A stretch of DNA of 64,000 bases from the NCBI GenBank assembly GCA_035578155.1, contig JAPWDM010000005.1, forward strand, positions 24,116,877 to 24,180,876. The letters are read 5' to 3'. Shown one piece after another: positions 12,479 through 24,879 of the stretch. Source of the DNA: Brachynemurus nebulosus (lineage: Eukaryota; Arthropoda; Insecta; Neuroptera; Myrmeleontidae). How positions within the stretch are numbered: the stretch's first letter is position 1; each line of letters begins with the position of its first letter. The translations under genes were made by a program, and so were the position numbers. The notes under the pieces are model-generated. The model saw nothing but the letters and a program-made list of their open reading frames with translations, had not been told where the DNA came from and made no database searches.

Positions 12479-12990
12479 AGGCTTGTGACGAATACTCAAA
12501 TCGGCCGCTGACCGAATACTGAATATTCGGCGAATACTTTTCGGTATCTTGTATTCTTTTTTTTATCCCCTATAATAAGACTTTTCAAACGACCTTTAAA
12601 TTCAGTAATAAATTAGAATAGGTAACTTTTTTTTTTAAATTAGGTATCTCAAATTTGAAAAATTTTAAATACATATATAGGTACTAAACAGTACGCATAT
12701 TATGATCTTAGTAGCTGTATATGTATGTATTTGTGCATACATAAAATATTCAAGGCGTATTGTTTGCGATGTAATAGGTATGCGTTACCAGTCAGTACCT
12801 ACATTGGTTTTGTACCATCCAGCATTACGAATAATATTTTCATGTTCACTCACAGCTTAGGGAGTGTTATTTAGAATATACACAATTCAGAAATATTTGT
12901 TTGCCTACGTTTTTTTGTCACTGTTCGATATTCGGCCGAATATTAAAAAATGTCCAAGTTGCCTGAATACCGAATATTCGTTACAAGCCT
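12479..12990. mobile_element. TIR element with repeated CGAATATTCG-type motifs
   Basis: Ends are AGGCTTGTGACGAATACTC and GAATATTCGTTACAAGCCT, inverted with a few mismatches. The motif CGAATATTCG or a close variant recurs just inside both ends (12515-12545 and 12925-12980). No target duplication is obvious and there is no transposase ORF. Short subterminal motif repeats are seen in hAT-type elements, so a decayed hAT MITE is a reasonable but unproven guess. Confidence 0.6.
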
Positions 12991-14135
12991 GCTGAGTACC
13001 CTTCGTTGGGTGTATAGTTGAATTGTGTTATTTTAAATGAAATATAAAATTAAATTAAAAATCAACCCCTCAGATTTATTTCAACCCTCCAATATTTGTT
13101 AACCATTTATTGCATTGTAAACAAGAGAATTAAATGATTATTAAAAACCGACAAAAAGTTACTGAGTGGTATCTTCCAAATGCCACATTGTCAGTGGCGT
13201 GTGTATTTTAAAAAAAAAATTTACACACTGTTTGCGTATACTTTGAAAATGTAATTTAAGAATTTTTCGATTGCAAAGAATCCCTTCATTGTTTGTTTTT
13301 TCGAGGATTGTTAATAGATTTTTTTTTGATAGTTACCGGTGGTGAAACAGACCAGTGGTAGTGTTTAATCTGTTGTTTCTTATTGGATTGGAAACAAAAA
13401 GGGTCGCTGTGAGTTTTGAGTGTTTGATTTAAATTTTAAAGGGCGGTTTATGTTTGTATTGTACTCAGGAGTGGAGAATTGTTTTTGTAACTAGCGCCGC
13501 TGTAAGGAGAATTTTAGCGCCGGTAAATAAAATGATTTTTGCAATGTTTATTTTTGGTAAATATATATAGGAAAGCACTTGAGCTCCTTTTCAGATATTA
13601 TTCATTCGTATTTACGTAAATAGCCATATTGTTTTCTATATATTGTAATAAAATTTATGCAGTTTATCCGGACCAATAATAAGGCCATTTCTATGCGGAT
13701 TTTATATATTTGCGTTTTTATGAAATGTCCATATCTATAGATAAATATCTTGGATAATAATATTTTATTCGGTTTTTAGATAAATATATGTTTTGGGAAA
13801 TCGATTTTATAATAAAGAAACAATATTTTTAACATATGATTTAATGAGCTTTTTTGAGGGCAGGGTCGAAATTGGGTTTGAATGGCAGGCATTGTTAAAA
13901 ATACAGTCATACTTGATTTCGTAATTGAGTAAAATTATAAGTTTGAAGTTTTGCAGTTCGGTGTAGACGTTCAGAATAGCTTAGATAAGACAATCAATTA
14001 AGATACATCTTTAGCTTTTCAACGTTAATACTAGGCGAGAGCTTGGTGTATTTTACAGTATCGAAGAAAAATATGATTAAAACTATTTATTATACTAGCT
14101 TATCTTAATTATTATATTATTCAGTTAATATAACT
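12991..14135. other. Non-coding stretch, nothing identified
   Basis: No supported gene or repeat boundary. AT-rich throughout. Confidence 0.35.
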
Positions 14136-14330
14136 CGTCAAATATCTTGTCCAGGCCCGACGAGAGGGTGGGATAGCCGGGGTTGTAGCCCCGGGGCCCG
14201 GGCAGAAAAATGGGGCCTGGGAAAAGTAAGAACCTTTCTTTTGGCTCGTCGCTTATTTTTCGGGGGGATCTTTTTAAGAGATGTGCTCTATTCCCGGGGC
14301 CCGCCATTTCTCTCTACGGCCCTGATTTTG
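14136..14330. repeat. GC-rich GGGGCCCGG-type repeat fragment
   Basis: An isolated block of high G+C contains GGGGCCCGGGCAG, TGGGGCCTGGG and CCCGGGGCCCGCC, with CAGGCCCG near the left edge and CGGCCCTG near the right. Related words (GACGGGCCTCAG, GGGGCCC) occur near 33822-33845. A 60-codon minus-strand ORF over it is rich in Pro and Gly and is not convincing. Probably a transposon fragment. Confidence 0.45.
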
Positions 14331-14564
14331 TCATTACCTTAATGACTATAAGTAGACCAAATTATTAGTATAATAATAAAAATTTCTTCAGGCATAAGTA
14401 TAGTGTCTCAGTTTTTGCTACATCGAAAATAATTTTTCGCCCGTCAATCTAAAAGCCTCTTGATAGCTACATTTTTTTCTGTAAAAAACGCTTAGTTGCA
14501 AAATATTCTTACTGGCAACCTCTCTTTTCACAGCATCGATTGTATCGTAACATTAAAAATTTTT
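14331..14564. other. Non-coding stretch
   Basis: Nothing recognised; AT-rich. Confidence 0.3.
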
Positions 14565-14630
14565 TTAAAAAACAATAAATATTTTGAAAATGGTTTCATG
14601 TTTCTCTTTAGTTTGTATTCCTTAAGATAG
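14565..14630. repeat. Inverted partner of the 10.84-kb repeat
   Basis: Reverse-complement match to 10835-10900 (CAATAAATATTTTGAAAATG then GTTTCATGTTTCTCTTTAG). Confidence 0.5.
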
Positions 14631-14670
14631 TCAAGGAACTAGGCGAAAATTCTACACAGTTATAGAATAA

Positions 14671-15367
14671 GGGGAAGACTTAATGAATGGGACATTTTTT
14701 TTTAAAAATCGTCTTAACTTCAAAACCAAGTAATCAAATATTTTAATTCTTGCGGCATAAGATACTTCAAATATTAATTTATATTTCAAACTAAAAAAAA
14801 TTTTATTCTTTTTAAATAATAGTAAATTTTTTTTGTTTGAAAAAAATCAGATTTTGTCCCATTCAGTAATTCCATTCTCATTGAATGGGACATATGTAAT
14901 ACAATGTAAAATTCATACGGTTTATACCGGTTAGTAAAAATACGGAAATGGTAAAAAATCTTACCGGGAAAGCATTCATAATGTCCCATTCAATATTCCT
15001 TGTTAAGAGAGAAGCTAAAGTCAAGAAATAAAAAGAACATAACCTTAATGCGCAAACAATACTTATTTAATGATAGTCTATACTAAGAGGTGTAATAATC
15101 AACTAATACAATTAATCTAAACATAATAGTTATCATAGAATATTTAGTAATTTATAAAAAAAAATGAAAGTTACTTTTTCTGTTTAAAATCGTATTTCCT
15201 AATTTTTGTTAAAACAAACGGAAAATCGTTAACACATATATCGCATATAAAAATAGTTATATAAAAAACACCTAATGACTGTAAAACAAATTTCCACTAA
15301 CGGTTCCTTGTTAGCTAAAACTCATTTGTCCCATTCAATAATCGTCCCATTCATTAAGTCTCTCCCC
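14671..15367. mobile_element. TIR element with repeated ATTGAATGGGAC motifs
   Basis: Ends GGGGAAGACTTAATGAATGG and CCATTCATTAAGTCTCTCCCC are inverted with one small gap. GTCCCATTCA or its complement recurs at least five times: at both ends, at about 14857, 14880, 14983 and 15339. TA follows the right end, while the left flank reads TAA. No transposase is encoded. Repeated terminal-type motifs inside the element are possible transposase-binding sites (inference). Confidence 0.7.
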
Positions 15368-16325
15368 TACTACATTTTTTTGGTTACTCTTGACACAACT
15401 CCCCTACATAATAAATTACGGTACTTTTGTAAAATAATTTAAACCTTATTTCTTTTTTTGCTTAATCGTATAATTTTATCACCTTTTCTTGTTCATAGCC
15501 TTATTTAAATTTTATTGAATTTTAATCACTTTTTTGCTTAATATATAATAGTCGTGCTGTATATAAAAACATACAATATTCTCTTTTTGGGAAACAAACT
15601 AGATGAATACAACATATATTGGTATAGGTATTTAAATTCGCCAATGGTAAACACTTCGATATTTTCAAGCTTTACAGCTTGAAATAAGAATTATACCAGT
15701 GGATTTGAATTTTTTTTTGTGTTTCAATAAAATATTATGATTTTATTTATTTATACATATGTTTTATATTTATTTCGACCGATTAGAAATTTAAATTGCG
15801 CCAATAACGACTTTGGAGCCAAGCGCTGAGACACTGAAAGTTAAACATGTAAACAAAGGTAAAACAATGAGGCACATTGCGGAGACGAGAAAATTTATAT
15901 TTATTTATGTATAATATGATAGTGAAGTATCAATGTATTCTGAAGAGTGCAAAAGTGCAAAATTATAATAAAGAACAAATAAAATAAGAAAATCGTGAAA
16001 ATTTAGAGTTCGACGAAGTTAGAGGAGCTTTAAGAAATACCTTAAAGTACCTATAGGTGGCATAGGTATGCGAATGTAAATCTATGTGGGATTTTAAATT
16101 AGAAGTCTGTTTGAAAAAATAAGTAAATTAGGGTTATTGGCAATTCTTCTAACGAATAATTTTGAATGTTGTTAACTTATGATAATGGTCGCAGCATCGA
16201 AAAGTAATATTTAATTAAAGATCAAATTTTTCAAAGGAAAGCTATATTATTCCTAAAATAACGGGTAGAAAATATAGATACCTATACAAAATTGGTGTTG
16301 ACTGGGGTTATACAAAGTTGAGGAG
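15368..16325. other. Non-coding stretch, nothing identified
   Basis: No supported gene. A duplicated GTATACCTATAGGTGGCATAGG-like word near 16050 and simple A/T tracts are the only landmarks. Confidence 0.3.
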
Positions 16326-16730
16326 CAATTAGTTGATTAATCGACTAAAGTTGTTTTTCAGACAAAATTAGTCATTAATCGATTAAATATTTAGTCGGAT
16401 TTTAGTCAAATTTATGAATAAGATAATCTAATTAAACCTACATAATTCTTTCCAATATGATGTTTTCTTTTGAATATAATTATTGGCTTTTAATATTTTT
16501 ATTTTTTAAGAGAAAGAAGGTCATATATACCACATTGTGTTAATAACATAAATCTGAAAAGTCATGTAAGTAAATAGATAATTTTTAGCTTTTATTTTTT
16601 GGATTTTTTTGGAGTCATTTAAAAGAAAATTAATCATTTTAGTCATTTAGTCGAATTAACTAAATAACGAATAAATTTAAACAAAATTAGTCGACTAAAT
16701 CGACTATTCGATTAATTATCCGACATTATT
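16326..16730. repeat. Possible hAT-like remnant with ATTAATCGACTAA motifs
   Basis: AGTTGATTAATCGACTAAAG at the left and AGTCGACTAAATCGACTATT / CGATTAATTATCC at the right are rough inverted counterparts, with further TTAGTC / GACTAA words between. No coding sequence. Weakly supported as a unit. Confidence 0.35.
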
Positions 16731-16742
16731 ATCACGTCTTAG

Positions 16743-17462
16743 ACCCTCGTGCGAATAGCCAACATAAATTTAAAAAAATGATATTTTTTTGTTTTTGCTT
16801 CGATCAATCGTTTGTGAATCGTTTGTGAATGTTTGTGACGCTATTATTTTCGTTTGTGACTAATTAGTTAATTAATTATTTAATTGTTAATTAAGAGTGT
16901 GCGAATAGCCAACATTTTTTAAAATTTATTGCAATATTGACTTCCGGGCACTTAATCGATCGAAAATCGTTTGTGAATTCCAAATATACCATTAAAAACA
17001 TTTGTGACAGCGAATTTAGCGAAAAAAGTAATAAAAAAAATCAATTATTTTTTGTAGTAATGAAGCTTTTTATATTGGCCACTCTATTTAGTTGCGCTAA
17101 ATCTATACTCCAATACCCCCTAGCGTGAGAAAAAATAACTATTTTGTAAATGAGCTGTATACAGAATTTTTTTTATTATTTTGTAAAAAATACGTTGTCA
17201 CAAATGTTTTTAATGGTATATTTGGAATTCACAAACGATTTTCGATCGATTAAGTGCCCGGAAGTCAATATTGCAATAAATTTTAAAAAATGTTGGCTAT
17301 TCACACACTCTTAATTAACAATTCAATAATTAATTAACTAATTAGTCACAAACGAAAATAATAGCGTCACAAACATTCACAAACGATTCACAAACGATTG
17401 ATCGAAGCAAAAATAAGAAAATTTCATTTTTTTAAATTTATGTTGGCTATTCGCACGAGGGT
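16743..17462. mobile_element. Foldback element, 9-bp target duplication
   Basis: The two arms (about 16743-17008 and 17195-17462) are near-complete reverse complements starting ACCCTCGTGCGAATAGCC. The 9-bp word ACGTCTTAG flanks both sides (16734-16742 and 17463-17471), a clean target duplication. The terminal word GTGCGAATAGCCAACAT recurs about 155 bp inside each arm, and each arm holds tandem TCGTTTGTGAA units. The central spacer is about 190 bp. A 63-codon ORF crossing one arm is not a gene. Nine-base duplications plus long arms are typical of Mutator-like elements; foldback elements are an alternative. Confidence 0.85.
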
Positions 17463-17471
17463 ACGTCTTAG

Positions 17472-19040
17472 GCTGCAAATACAGGTAAAGAGCGTCAATA
17501 GATAAATGAATATAGACATTGAAATATGAAAATAATAATGAGTGTTGTTGCTCGTAATAGGTTGTCTATTTATTTATGTAAGTATTAAAAGGAACCGTTG
17601 GTCATAAGACAGGTCATGCTTTTAGTGGTATTTGTTGTAAGTAATAAAACAATTTATGTAACTTTTTACTAAAAGTTTACGGTCACTAATAACACTTTTT
17701 CAAAGAGTCAATCTAAGTATCGTCTGCCGTTCGATACTTATTAATTGATTTAATGTATGGCTAATTAGAAGAGATTCGACTAATCAAATCTGGTTATTCT
17801 ATTAATTAAGACATCAGGCAAATAAGCAAAAAAAAACACCACATCATTATTCAGAAGTATACATACATATAAGTTTCAGTTTGTTACAAGTAACAAAAGT
17901 AATAATATGTAATGTACAATAGAAATGTAACTGCCAAACAAATGAAACACACATGCTTATAACAAACCCCCCACCACTGTGTAGGTGGAGCTACAACTGA
18001 CATTCACAATAGAGGAAATATGAATGTTAGGTAGATGTCATTCAGTTTATTATAGGTAATCAAACAAATTCAGACGTTCTAAACATGTTTTTAATTTAAT
18101 AAAAAAAAAAATCCATTGGTAAAGTTGGAGGAATTAATTTAAGTTAACCAGTAATCGGTTTCATTGTTAAAAAAACGCTTAAAGGCTCCAAAATAATGTA
18201 AAATTTTTCATCCACAAATCAATACTAATATTTTAGGGTGAAATCTTTTAGAGTCACTGCCATTTTTTTAGTCAATACTTAAGAATTCATATTGAAAATG
18301 GATGTTTAAAAATCGTGTGTGGTTTCTAGAATATGATGTGATGGAAAAGTGTTGAAATAGAGTGAAGACAGAATGGGGGGGGGGGGTTGTAGATGAAATT
18401 GTTAGGTTTTCCGATGTATGAGAATGTATATGATTATAGTATATACCCACTGAATGATAGCACACCCTTTATTGAGGTAAATATTTAATTCGATTATTAA
18501 AGTGAAAGTACCACGTATATAGACGTCGTCTTGACGAAGAACCTAGTCGACTTGAAGTTTAAAAAATCAATTAATTAATGCTTGCGAGGTTTTTATTTTG
18601 GGTTTCTGTTTTTCTTTTTCTTAATTTTTGTCCTTTATAACTCCAGAGAGTGCTTAGGGTTCAATTTTTGCGCTCAGTGATGTTTGTGAAGGTCAGCTAT
18701 GTTGTAATTTTCCAGTTTCTATAGCCCTCAAAATGAATTTTTATATTTCCGTTTGCGTGTTCATTAAGGGGCACCGTTGCTTTGAAATCCGTACAATTTT
18801 GTAACACTCAAAACACGTGTACAATTCAACTATTCAAGTCTCTCGTCTTGTAAACGCACACGGGTTTGTAATCCAGACTGTTCTTCCAAACGCGTGTACA
18901 AGAGAACGCAATGATTAGAAGGATAGTTTTGCAAACGTAATAAAAGTTTGAATTACGGCCCAAGAGATTCATGTCCAAAATATTGGAAAAATACTTTCTA
19001 TTGTCTATAGTAGAAAAAAAATTACGAAGAATGAAAGCAA
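17472..19040. other. Non-coding stretch with a G tract
   Basis: No supported gene. A G tract lies at about 18375-18386. Around 18815-18905 there are two copies of an ACACGTGTACAA / ACGCGTGTACAA-like word. A 103-codon minus-strand ORF (18826-19137) crosses the boundary of the adjacent TIR element and has no recognisable domain, so it is not called. Confidence 0.35.
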
Positions 19041-19705
19041 TAGACCTTTTCATCATAAATTTTTTTTGTGCGCATGTGTCAATATCGGCCATTTTTTTCG
19101 TACTCTTTTTTGTAAACAACCATGTTAAAGTACCCATCTACAAATAATTAAAATTAAAAAATATTAAACAAAGTATATTTATTGAAAAAAAAGTAAGAAA
19201 AAATAAAAAATAAGTGTTTTTAATTGAAAATAAAATTTTTTCAATCCATTACTATAATGTTATCTGTACGAAAAGGAGCAAAGAAACCGTGTTATTATGG
19301 AGTTTGTAAGGGTGATACATGCTATAAATCATTTAAAGTTGTACTAAAAATTGGTTGACATTATTAATTAGAATAAAATTATAGACATTATTTGTTTTTA
19401 TTGTTATTTTTGACATAGTAAACAAGTAGTATGGATGCCTAACCTCTCAATCAGCTCACTTTTTTTCCGTTTTTACGGACGTCCATGACATTTTAGCCAC
19501 CTTTTCAATTGTTCACAACTACGGGTGATTATGGGCTTCAACTGAATTATAAACAAGTGAAGCACCATCGACGATTTTTTCCAATAATTCATTTGTTTAT
19601 TGCTTTCCTGGCTATTCCTGACCAAAACAGTACGAAACTTTTGAATTACCACTATTTTAACATGGCGGCTGCGCTTGCGCTCGTTACATGATGAAAAGGC
19701 CTGTA
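19041..19705. mobile_element. TIR element containing a THAP-like remnant
   Basis: Left end TAGACCTTTTCATCATAAA and right end ATGATGAAAAGGCCTGTA are inverted with one small gap; TA can be taken as the flanking dinucleotide. Both ends are followed by a GC-richer segment (GCGCATG / CATGGCGGCTGCGC). A 33-codon peptide with a zinc-finger-like start lies inside (separate entry). The rest is AT-rich. Probably a decayed DNA transposon. Confidence 0.55.
19257..19358 (+). pseudogene. THAP-like zinc-finger fragment (33 codons)
   Basis: The reading frame from the ATG at 19257 to the TGA at 19356 encodes a basic lead (RKGAKK) followed by C-x4-C in PCYYGVCKGDTCY. This resembles the start of the C2CH THAP domain, a DNA-binding zinc finger found in P-type transposases and in host genes. 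The second zinc-ligand pair expected about 35-50 residues later is not in frame because the ORF stops. It lies inside an inverted-repeat element. It may be a transposase remnant or chance similarity. Confidence 0.35.
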
Positions 19706-20774
19706 GTGAAAAAAAACAACTTATGCCAATATTATAGTCAACAAATCAATTAAAATAAATGATTGGGAACAAGAAATGATAGAACTTTTACCAACAACAA
19801 AATCCAGTATTTTCTGACACATCTTAAAAACACCTTCACTTTTTCTTCTTGGCCTAATTCTTCACCTTTGGTCATCTTCAGATAAAAATTGATTTATCAA
19901 AAAATTGACATTATTAGGTCCAAGTAATAACTTTAACATGATTCTTCATAAAAATTTATACAAGAGTTCATTTTATTGTATTTCATACACGTGTATTTCA
20001 AGAAATACGCGTCCCGGACTCAAGTCTCACCATGACAGTGACTGTAATAACTAAATTTTCCTCTTAGAAATTCACTAAAAGAATCTTTCACAACAATTTT
20101 TCTTAAAGCTACATATTGATATGACTCTATTATGGACACTTCTTCCTCTATTGGACGTTATATAGAATTCTATCGTAGCTATTCGATTAGGGTAGCTACA
20201 CTATTATGTTCCTATTATATTACACACAGCCATTGGTAACTCTATCAAAGAGCCTGGCATACAATACCGTACATCTCCATCACGTGCACGTAGGTATACA
20301 TAGGTAACATAAACAGAGCGTCGTCAGAGCGCGGTGTCGGTATAAATGGGTTCGAAATGAGGACGTTGTTGTTTAATCTCGCCTTTCTGCATGATTAGAC
20401 AAAATGCGCTCAAGCGAATTAACCGCCATATTGGAGTTTGATTTAAGAACAACAAATACACAATTCTCGTCTCCTCTTACATTGCTGCCTTCTCCCGTCT
20501 GCTGGGGTCCTCATACTTGATGGCTATTCTGTGTTGCTTTTGCATCACCATTCATATATAACATCTTTTACTTCCGTTTGCCTTGCTATAGGTACGGGCG
20601 ACGTGGTGATTATGATTGCCCTCGCTGTTGTTGACTTAGGTGCCGTTTTACCATGTAGATAGGTTTGTTTACGTTTTTATTGTTAGTGCGCTTCATTTAA
20701 ATATGCTTTAAAGCTCTCGTGGTGGTGGTGGCTTCAAGAGGCGATTAAGGTGAATAAAGTTTTAATGTTTTTAA
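19706..20774. other. Non-coding stretch, nothing firmly identified
   Basis: Slightly less AT-rich between 20270 and 20720, with a TATAAAT word at 20341. I see no coding exon or start downstream of it, so no promoter is called. A run of GGTGGTGG lies near 20720. Confidence 0.3.
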
Positions 20775-21640
20775 GGGGGACCACTAGTGTGACCGTCTGA
20801 AGAAAGGTGATTTTTAGGAATTTTTTTAAAGAAAATTACTGTATGGAATGTTTTAATACTTTAAGGATATATTCGTTGATAAAATGATGAAATTTTTGGA
20901 CCAAAAAATTGAAAATTCAATGAGTAATTCGCGATTTCCCAAGGCTCTAAAAAAAGTCCCCCCACTGCTGCAGTGATAGCGACTTTCACGGTGCCTGAAA
21001 CCAAAAAGACCAAAAAGCCTATTAAACTAGAAGGTATTGCTCATACCATGAACCTCCATCGAAAAAAAAGTTGAAATTTAACAATTTGGCGGAGTCTTTT
21101 AAAAAATGTTTCAAATTTTGGGCGAAATTTTGGCTTTCAAAAATTACATTTTTTATTCGATCGGAAAACTGGAGGTTCATGGCACGAAGAAACATATATT
21201 AAAGGAACTGCAATGAGAATCAAATCGATCGGATGATTTGTCTTCTAGTTATAATTGCAGCAAATTTGAAAAATGTAGTTTTTCTTTACCTTACTTTTTA
21301 GTTTTAATCATTGAAAATTTTTACTAAGATTATTTACGATGTACTCACTATAACGATCATAATAAAACTAGATGAGTCGTTTAAATGTGCCAGGGTCTAG
21401 CTACTCTATAACATGTCTGGCAGCCACGTCCAGAAACTACTGAACTATCAACTTTTATACATTTCTCAATACCTGAAAGTTAACAATGAAAATAAGAATC
21501 CGCTCTTCAGATGACTGTAACTCAAAAACTATTTGAGATATGCACTTGCAATTTTAGTATGTTATTTTTAAAGGTATAGACTATCGAAACATGCAAAAAA
21601 AATTTCCAATTTTTTCAAAATGTCACACTAGTGGTCCCCC
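20775..21640. mobile_element. TTAA-flanked DNA transposon, non-autonomous
   Basis: Perfect 19-bp inverted ends GGGGGACCACTAGTGTGAC are flanked on both sides by TTAA (20771-20774 and 21641-21644). The interior has no transposase. It includes a shorter inverted pair, ACCATGAACCTCCA (about 21046) and TGGAGGTTCATGGCA (about 21169). TTAA duplication is characteristic of piggyBac and also of Sola3-type elements; termini starting GGGG are not the classical piggyBac CCY start, so the superfamily is left open. Confidence 0.8.
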
Positions 21641-21644
21641 TTAA

Positions 21645-22257
21645 AACTGTTATTTGTTTTTTTTTTTAGATCGTGTATCCAATTTTTATCATTTCGTGGG
21701 AATTTGTAGAAATACCGTATTTGTGTTATTGAGCACATGTTTTTAAAAAAAAAAAAGTATTTTGCAATTTTACAATTAATTTAATTTACTTACATGAAAT
21801 AAAATATGTTTGGTACAAGATTACATCGAGATCTTTGACTGCAAAAAAAAAAGACCGAACAGATTCAAAGTCGTGAAATGTAAATTGGTTTTGTAATATT
21901 TGTAACTAATTTAAATATTATGCTCATTATACAAAAAATATTATTTATTCGATTTCATAAATAGGTATAGTTGTAAATCCTTTTACATAATAAATTTGGA
22001 CCAATTTTTAATCCAAGGTTACTCTTGCTCCAAATTATTCATATTTAAATTTAGTATCTATAAAGAACTAGTAATTGGCTCTGCTTTTCCTATAAGTATC
22101 ATTTTTTTCTTTTTTAGGTAATTTAAAATAATTCTGTATTTTAATGTAGACTGTAAACACTTAAAAAGTCTTTAGAATTCCACATGAATTTTTATCAATT
22201 TCTCACACTATTGTAAAAAAGTAGCCATTGTAGGCTATTTTTTAGTATTTGTGACTG
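21645..22257. other. Non-coding stretch, nothing identified
   Basis: AT-rich with several A and T tracts; no supported gene. Confidence 0.35.
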
Positions 22258-23059
22258 CACGGAGAGAAAATTCCTATAAAAATTACTGTGCTCAGCACTA
22301 CAATCGACGTGTAAAAGACGAACATATTAAATTCTGTAAGGTAAAAATATAAAGATTATAATTAATCATAAAAAATTTAAAGGATGGAATGTTCTTTTCG
22401 TAATATTATCTCCGTAAAATTTGTAAAACAGCACAGTAAAAAGTTCCATTACCGACAAAAAAATAATTTTTAATTGTGTTTATTAAAAAAATTTCCATGC
22501 TAACATCCTAATAATAGAAAGAAAAAAAAAACAGAAAGAAGGTTGGTTTTGTTGGGATCGCTGTAATGAAATGTACCTCAATCAGCGAGTTAGTTACATG
22601 GGTTACATGCGAACCATAGGGGTGGACTGTGGAAGAAACTTTGTCAGACAGCTCCCACCAAGCACCTTGATGTCCTTGATGGAGCTTAGTAGTCAGTTGC
22701 TTTTACACTCTCTTAGGATGATGTCATCGTTTAATTCAACTTTTTGTTATTTACCTATCTTTAGTATATGTATTACAATATATTGTTGGCAATAATTTTT
22801 GTATACATGTTTTTACAGGTACAGTGCAACCAATATAAGGTCGCGAGTCAGATGCGCAAATGAAAGAGTACGACAACAAGAATTAAACTATAATATACAT
22901 GCATAAGAGTGTGATAAAAGTTGTGTTAGCACCACATTAAATTTTACCATGCTAGCACATATTTTTTATTTTGGTCGTCGATCGCGCAAGGATTATAGGG
23001 GAGCATAGTAATTTTTCTGAAATTTTCTCTACAAAAATTATAGGATTTTTCTCTCCGTG
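22258..23059 (+). mobile_element. CACGG-TIR DNA transposon, copy 2
   Basis: Starts CACGGAGAGAAAATTCC and ends TTTTTCTCTCCGTG. It matches the reverse complement of copy 1 over most of its length, including the GTCGTCGATCGCGCA and CAACAAGAATTAAACTAT segments. The flanking dinucleotides are TG rather than TA, so the duplication has mutated or the ends differ by a base. A 74-codon ORF inside is not conserved in the other copies. Confidence 0.75.
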
Positions 23060-24879
23060 TGGGATTATTCAGATCCGGATTCCTAAATAGGTAAATTAGG
23101 CTATTACCTAGGGGTCCACAGACTCTCAGGGGTCCCGAAAAACAGTCTTGTAAAGTAGATATTGTAACCGATAGTGCACTTTTCCTTTAAAAATTCAAAC
23201 ACATGCTTCGAAATACTTTATTATTGAACACAAGACGATAAATAAAAAAATTAGAAATCTGATTTGGAAAATTGGAGGAAGGGGAGAACGTACTCTAAGA
23301 TTTTCATTGTCTAGGGGCATCTATCTGGCTAAATTTGGCTCTGGGATTATTCGGTAATTTTAAAAGATATGCATAATAAAGATTAATAAATCAAAACCTT
23401 TCTAGGCAAATGTTCCAAGTAGTGATAAAATCCATTTCTAACTCTATGTAGTAGTTTTTGAGTTTACTCCATACTAGAAGACCGACAGACAGATTCGGTG
23501 AGGGACTTTTTTAACTTCTCAGCACAGGGAAAACATCCCAGCGGGCGGATATGTAGACCTCTTTTCCCGCGTGATATCTCATGAACAATATAAAATAACT
23601 TTTTGATTACGAGTACCTATAAAAAAATTACATTTTAGAATTAATTTTTTTGATTTTGCATTGTTACGAATAGATCTCAAGGATAGCATGTGACTTCTAG
23701 TGTCAAACTCACTCCAAGGTTTGTTTTATAATTCCAAAATAAGATAATCATTCGTTTTTAATGAAAATAGAAGTTTTGATAGTTTCTTATGAATAAATAT
23801 GCTCATTTTGTTCGTATTTATATTGTTCAAAAACTATCAGATTTTGAATAATATATTTTTAAATGAATCCTTTTTTTCTAAATTGATAATACGATTTGGT
23901 CTTTAGTCTTTACACAATATATTACAACTGACTGATTAAATTTTTTTAATAGAACACATTTTTTCTTTCTGTTTAAAATAAAAAAAGCTCTACCATAATT
24001 ATCTGCTGTATAGAAAAGCAACAAATGTTGTTTGAATAATGTTGCAAAATTGATATGTTAAAAAAATAAAAAAAGTACATTACATAACAACAAAGCACCA
24101 CCTAGATACAACAAGATATTAATAAATATATTATAAATAAAAAAAAAATTATGACCTAATATCGAGTTGTTTTTCTATTTTTAATATTCTCTAGTTTTAT
24201 ATTATTCAAACGTCATCTTTAAAGACGAAATTTATATATTATAATTTTCAATCCAATTTTCCAATTCCGAAAATTTACATAATTTCGATTTCAGTTTCCG
24301 TTTCTCGTTACCCATTTCTTTTTTTGCGCATTTTCGCATGAAAATTCAATTTACGAAAAAAAAAATACGAAAGTATTTTGTATAATATAATCTTATTAGA
24401 AAAGGTAGGTGATACCATTTGAATAAATGTCTTTGTTATTTTTATATTATGCTCCTTTATTTAAATATTTTACGTACACTGTGTGCGCGAGTCAAAAGTC
24501 AAAATAACAATCTTATTACATTTAAAAGAAAATTTAAATATTTTTAAAGAACTCGTTGTGAGTTGAGAATGTAAACGAGATTGGAGGCACTGCAGCTAAA
24601 GAGAGGTAGATGTGTGTGTGCCAGATGAAATAGATAGTCCCTATGTAATTTTCGTATGTGAAAAATGTGAGGGAAAACATGGAAAGTATAGTGGCAAAAT
24701 AAGAAGTCAATGAAATAGCAATTTTATTTTCAAGTTTTTTTCAAAATGAATACACAGTTGGATGTCAAGTGGAAGATACTTTTTTATTGTTTTCGTTAAA
24801 AACTTTTTGCTTTTACTTCGAAATTACATATCAATCAATATTCAAAACTGTATCATTTAAGGAGACTTAACGTTCCTAA
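23060..24879. other. Non-coding stretch, nothing firmly identified
   Basis: A segment around 23095-23345 with AGGGGTCC and GGGGTCCC words may be an old repeat fragment. The rest is AT-rich without genes. Confidence 0.3.

Noticed and set aside
10835..14630. A single 3.8-kb transposon bounded by the inverted 60-bp repeats
   Set aside because: The repeats do not have matching outer ends or flanking duplications, and unrelated elements lie between them; two separate old repeat copies are simpler.
18826..19137. 103-codon minus-strand ORF
   Set aside because: Crosses the left boundary of an inverted-repeat element, no domain, biased to random AT-rich composition.
20330..20420. Possible TATA promoter (TATAAAT at 20341) in a less AT-rich segment
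   Set aside because: No initiator, downstream ORF or exon could be supported.
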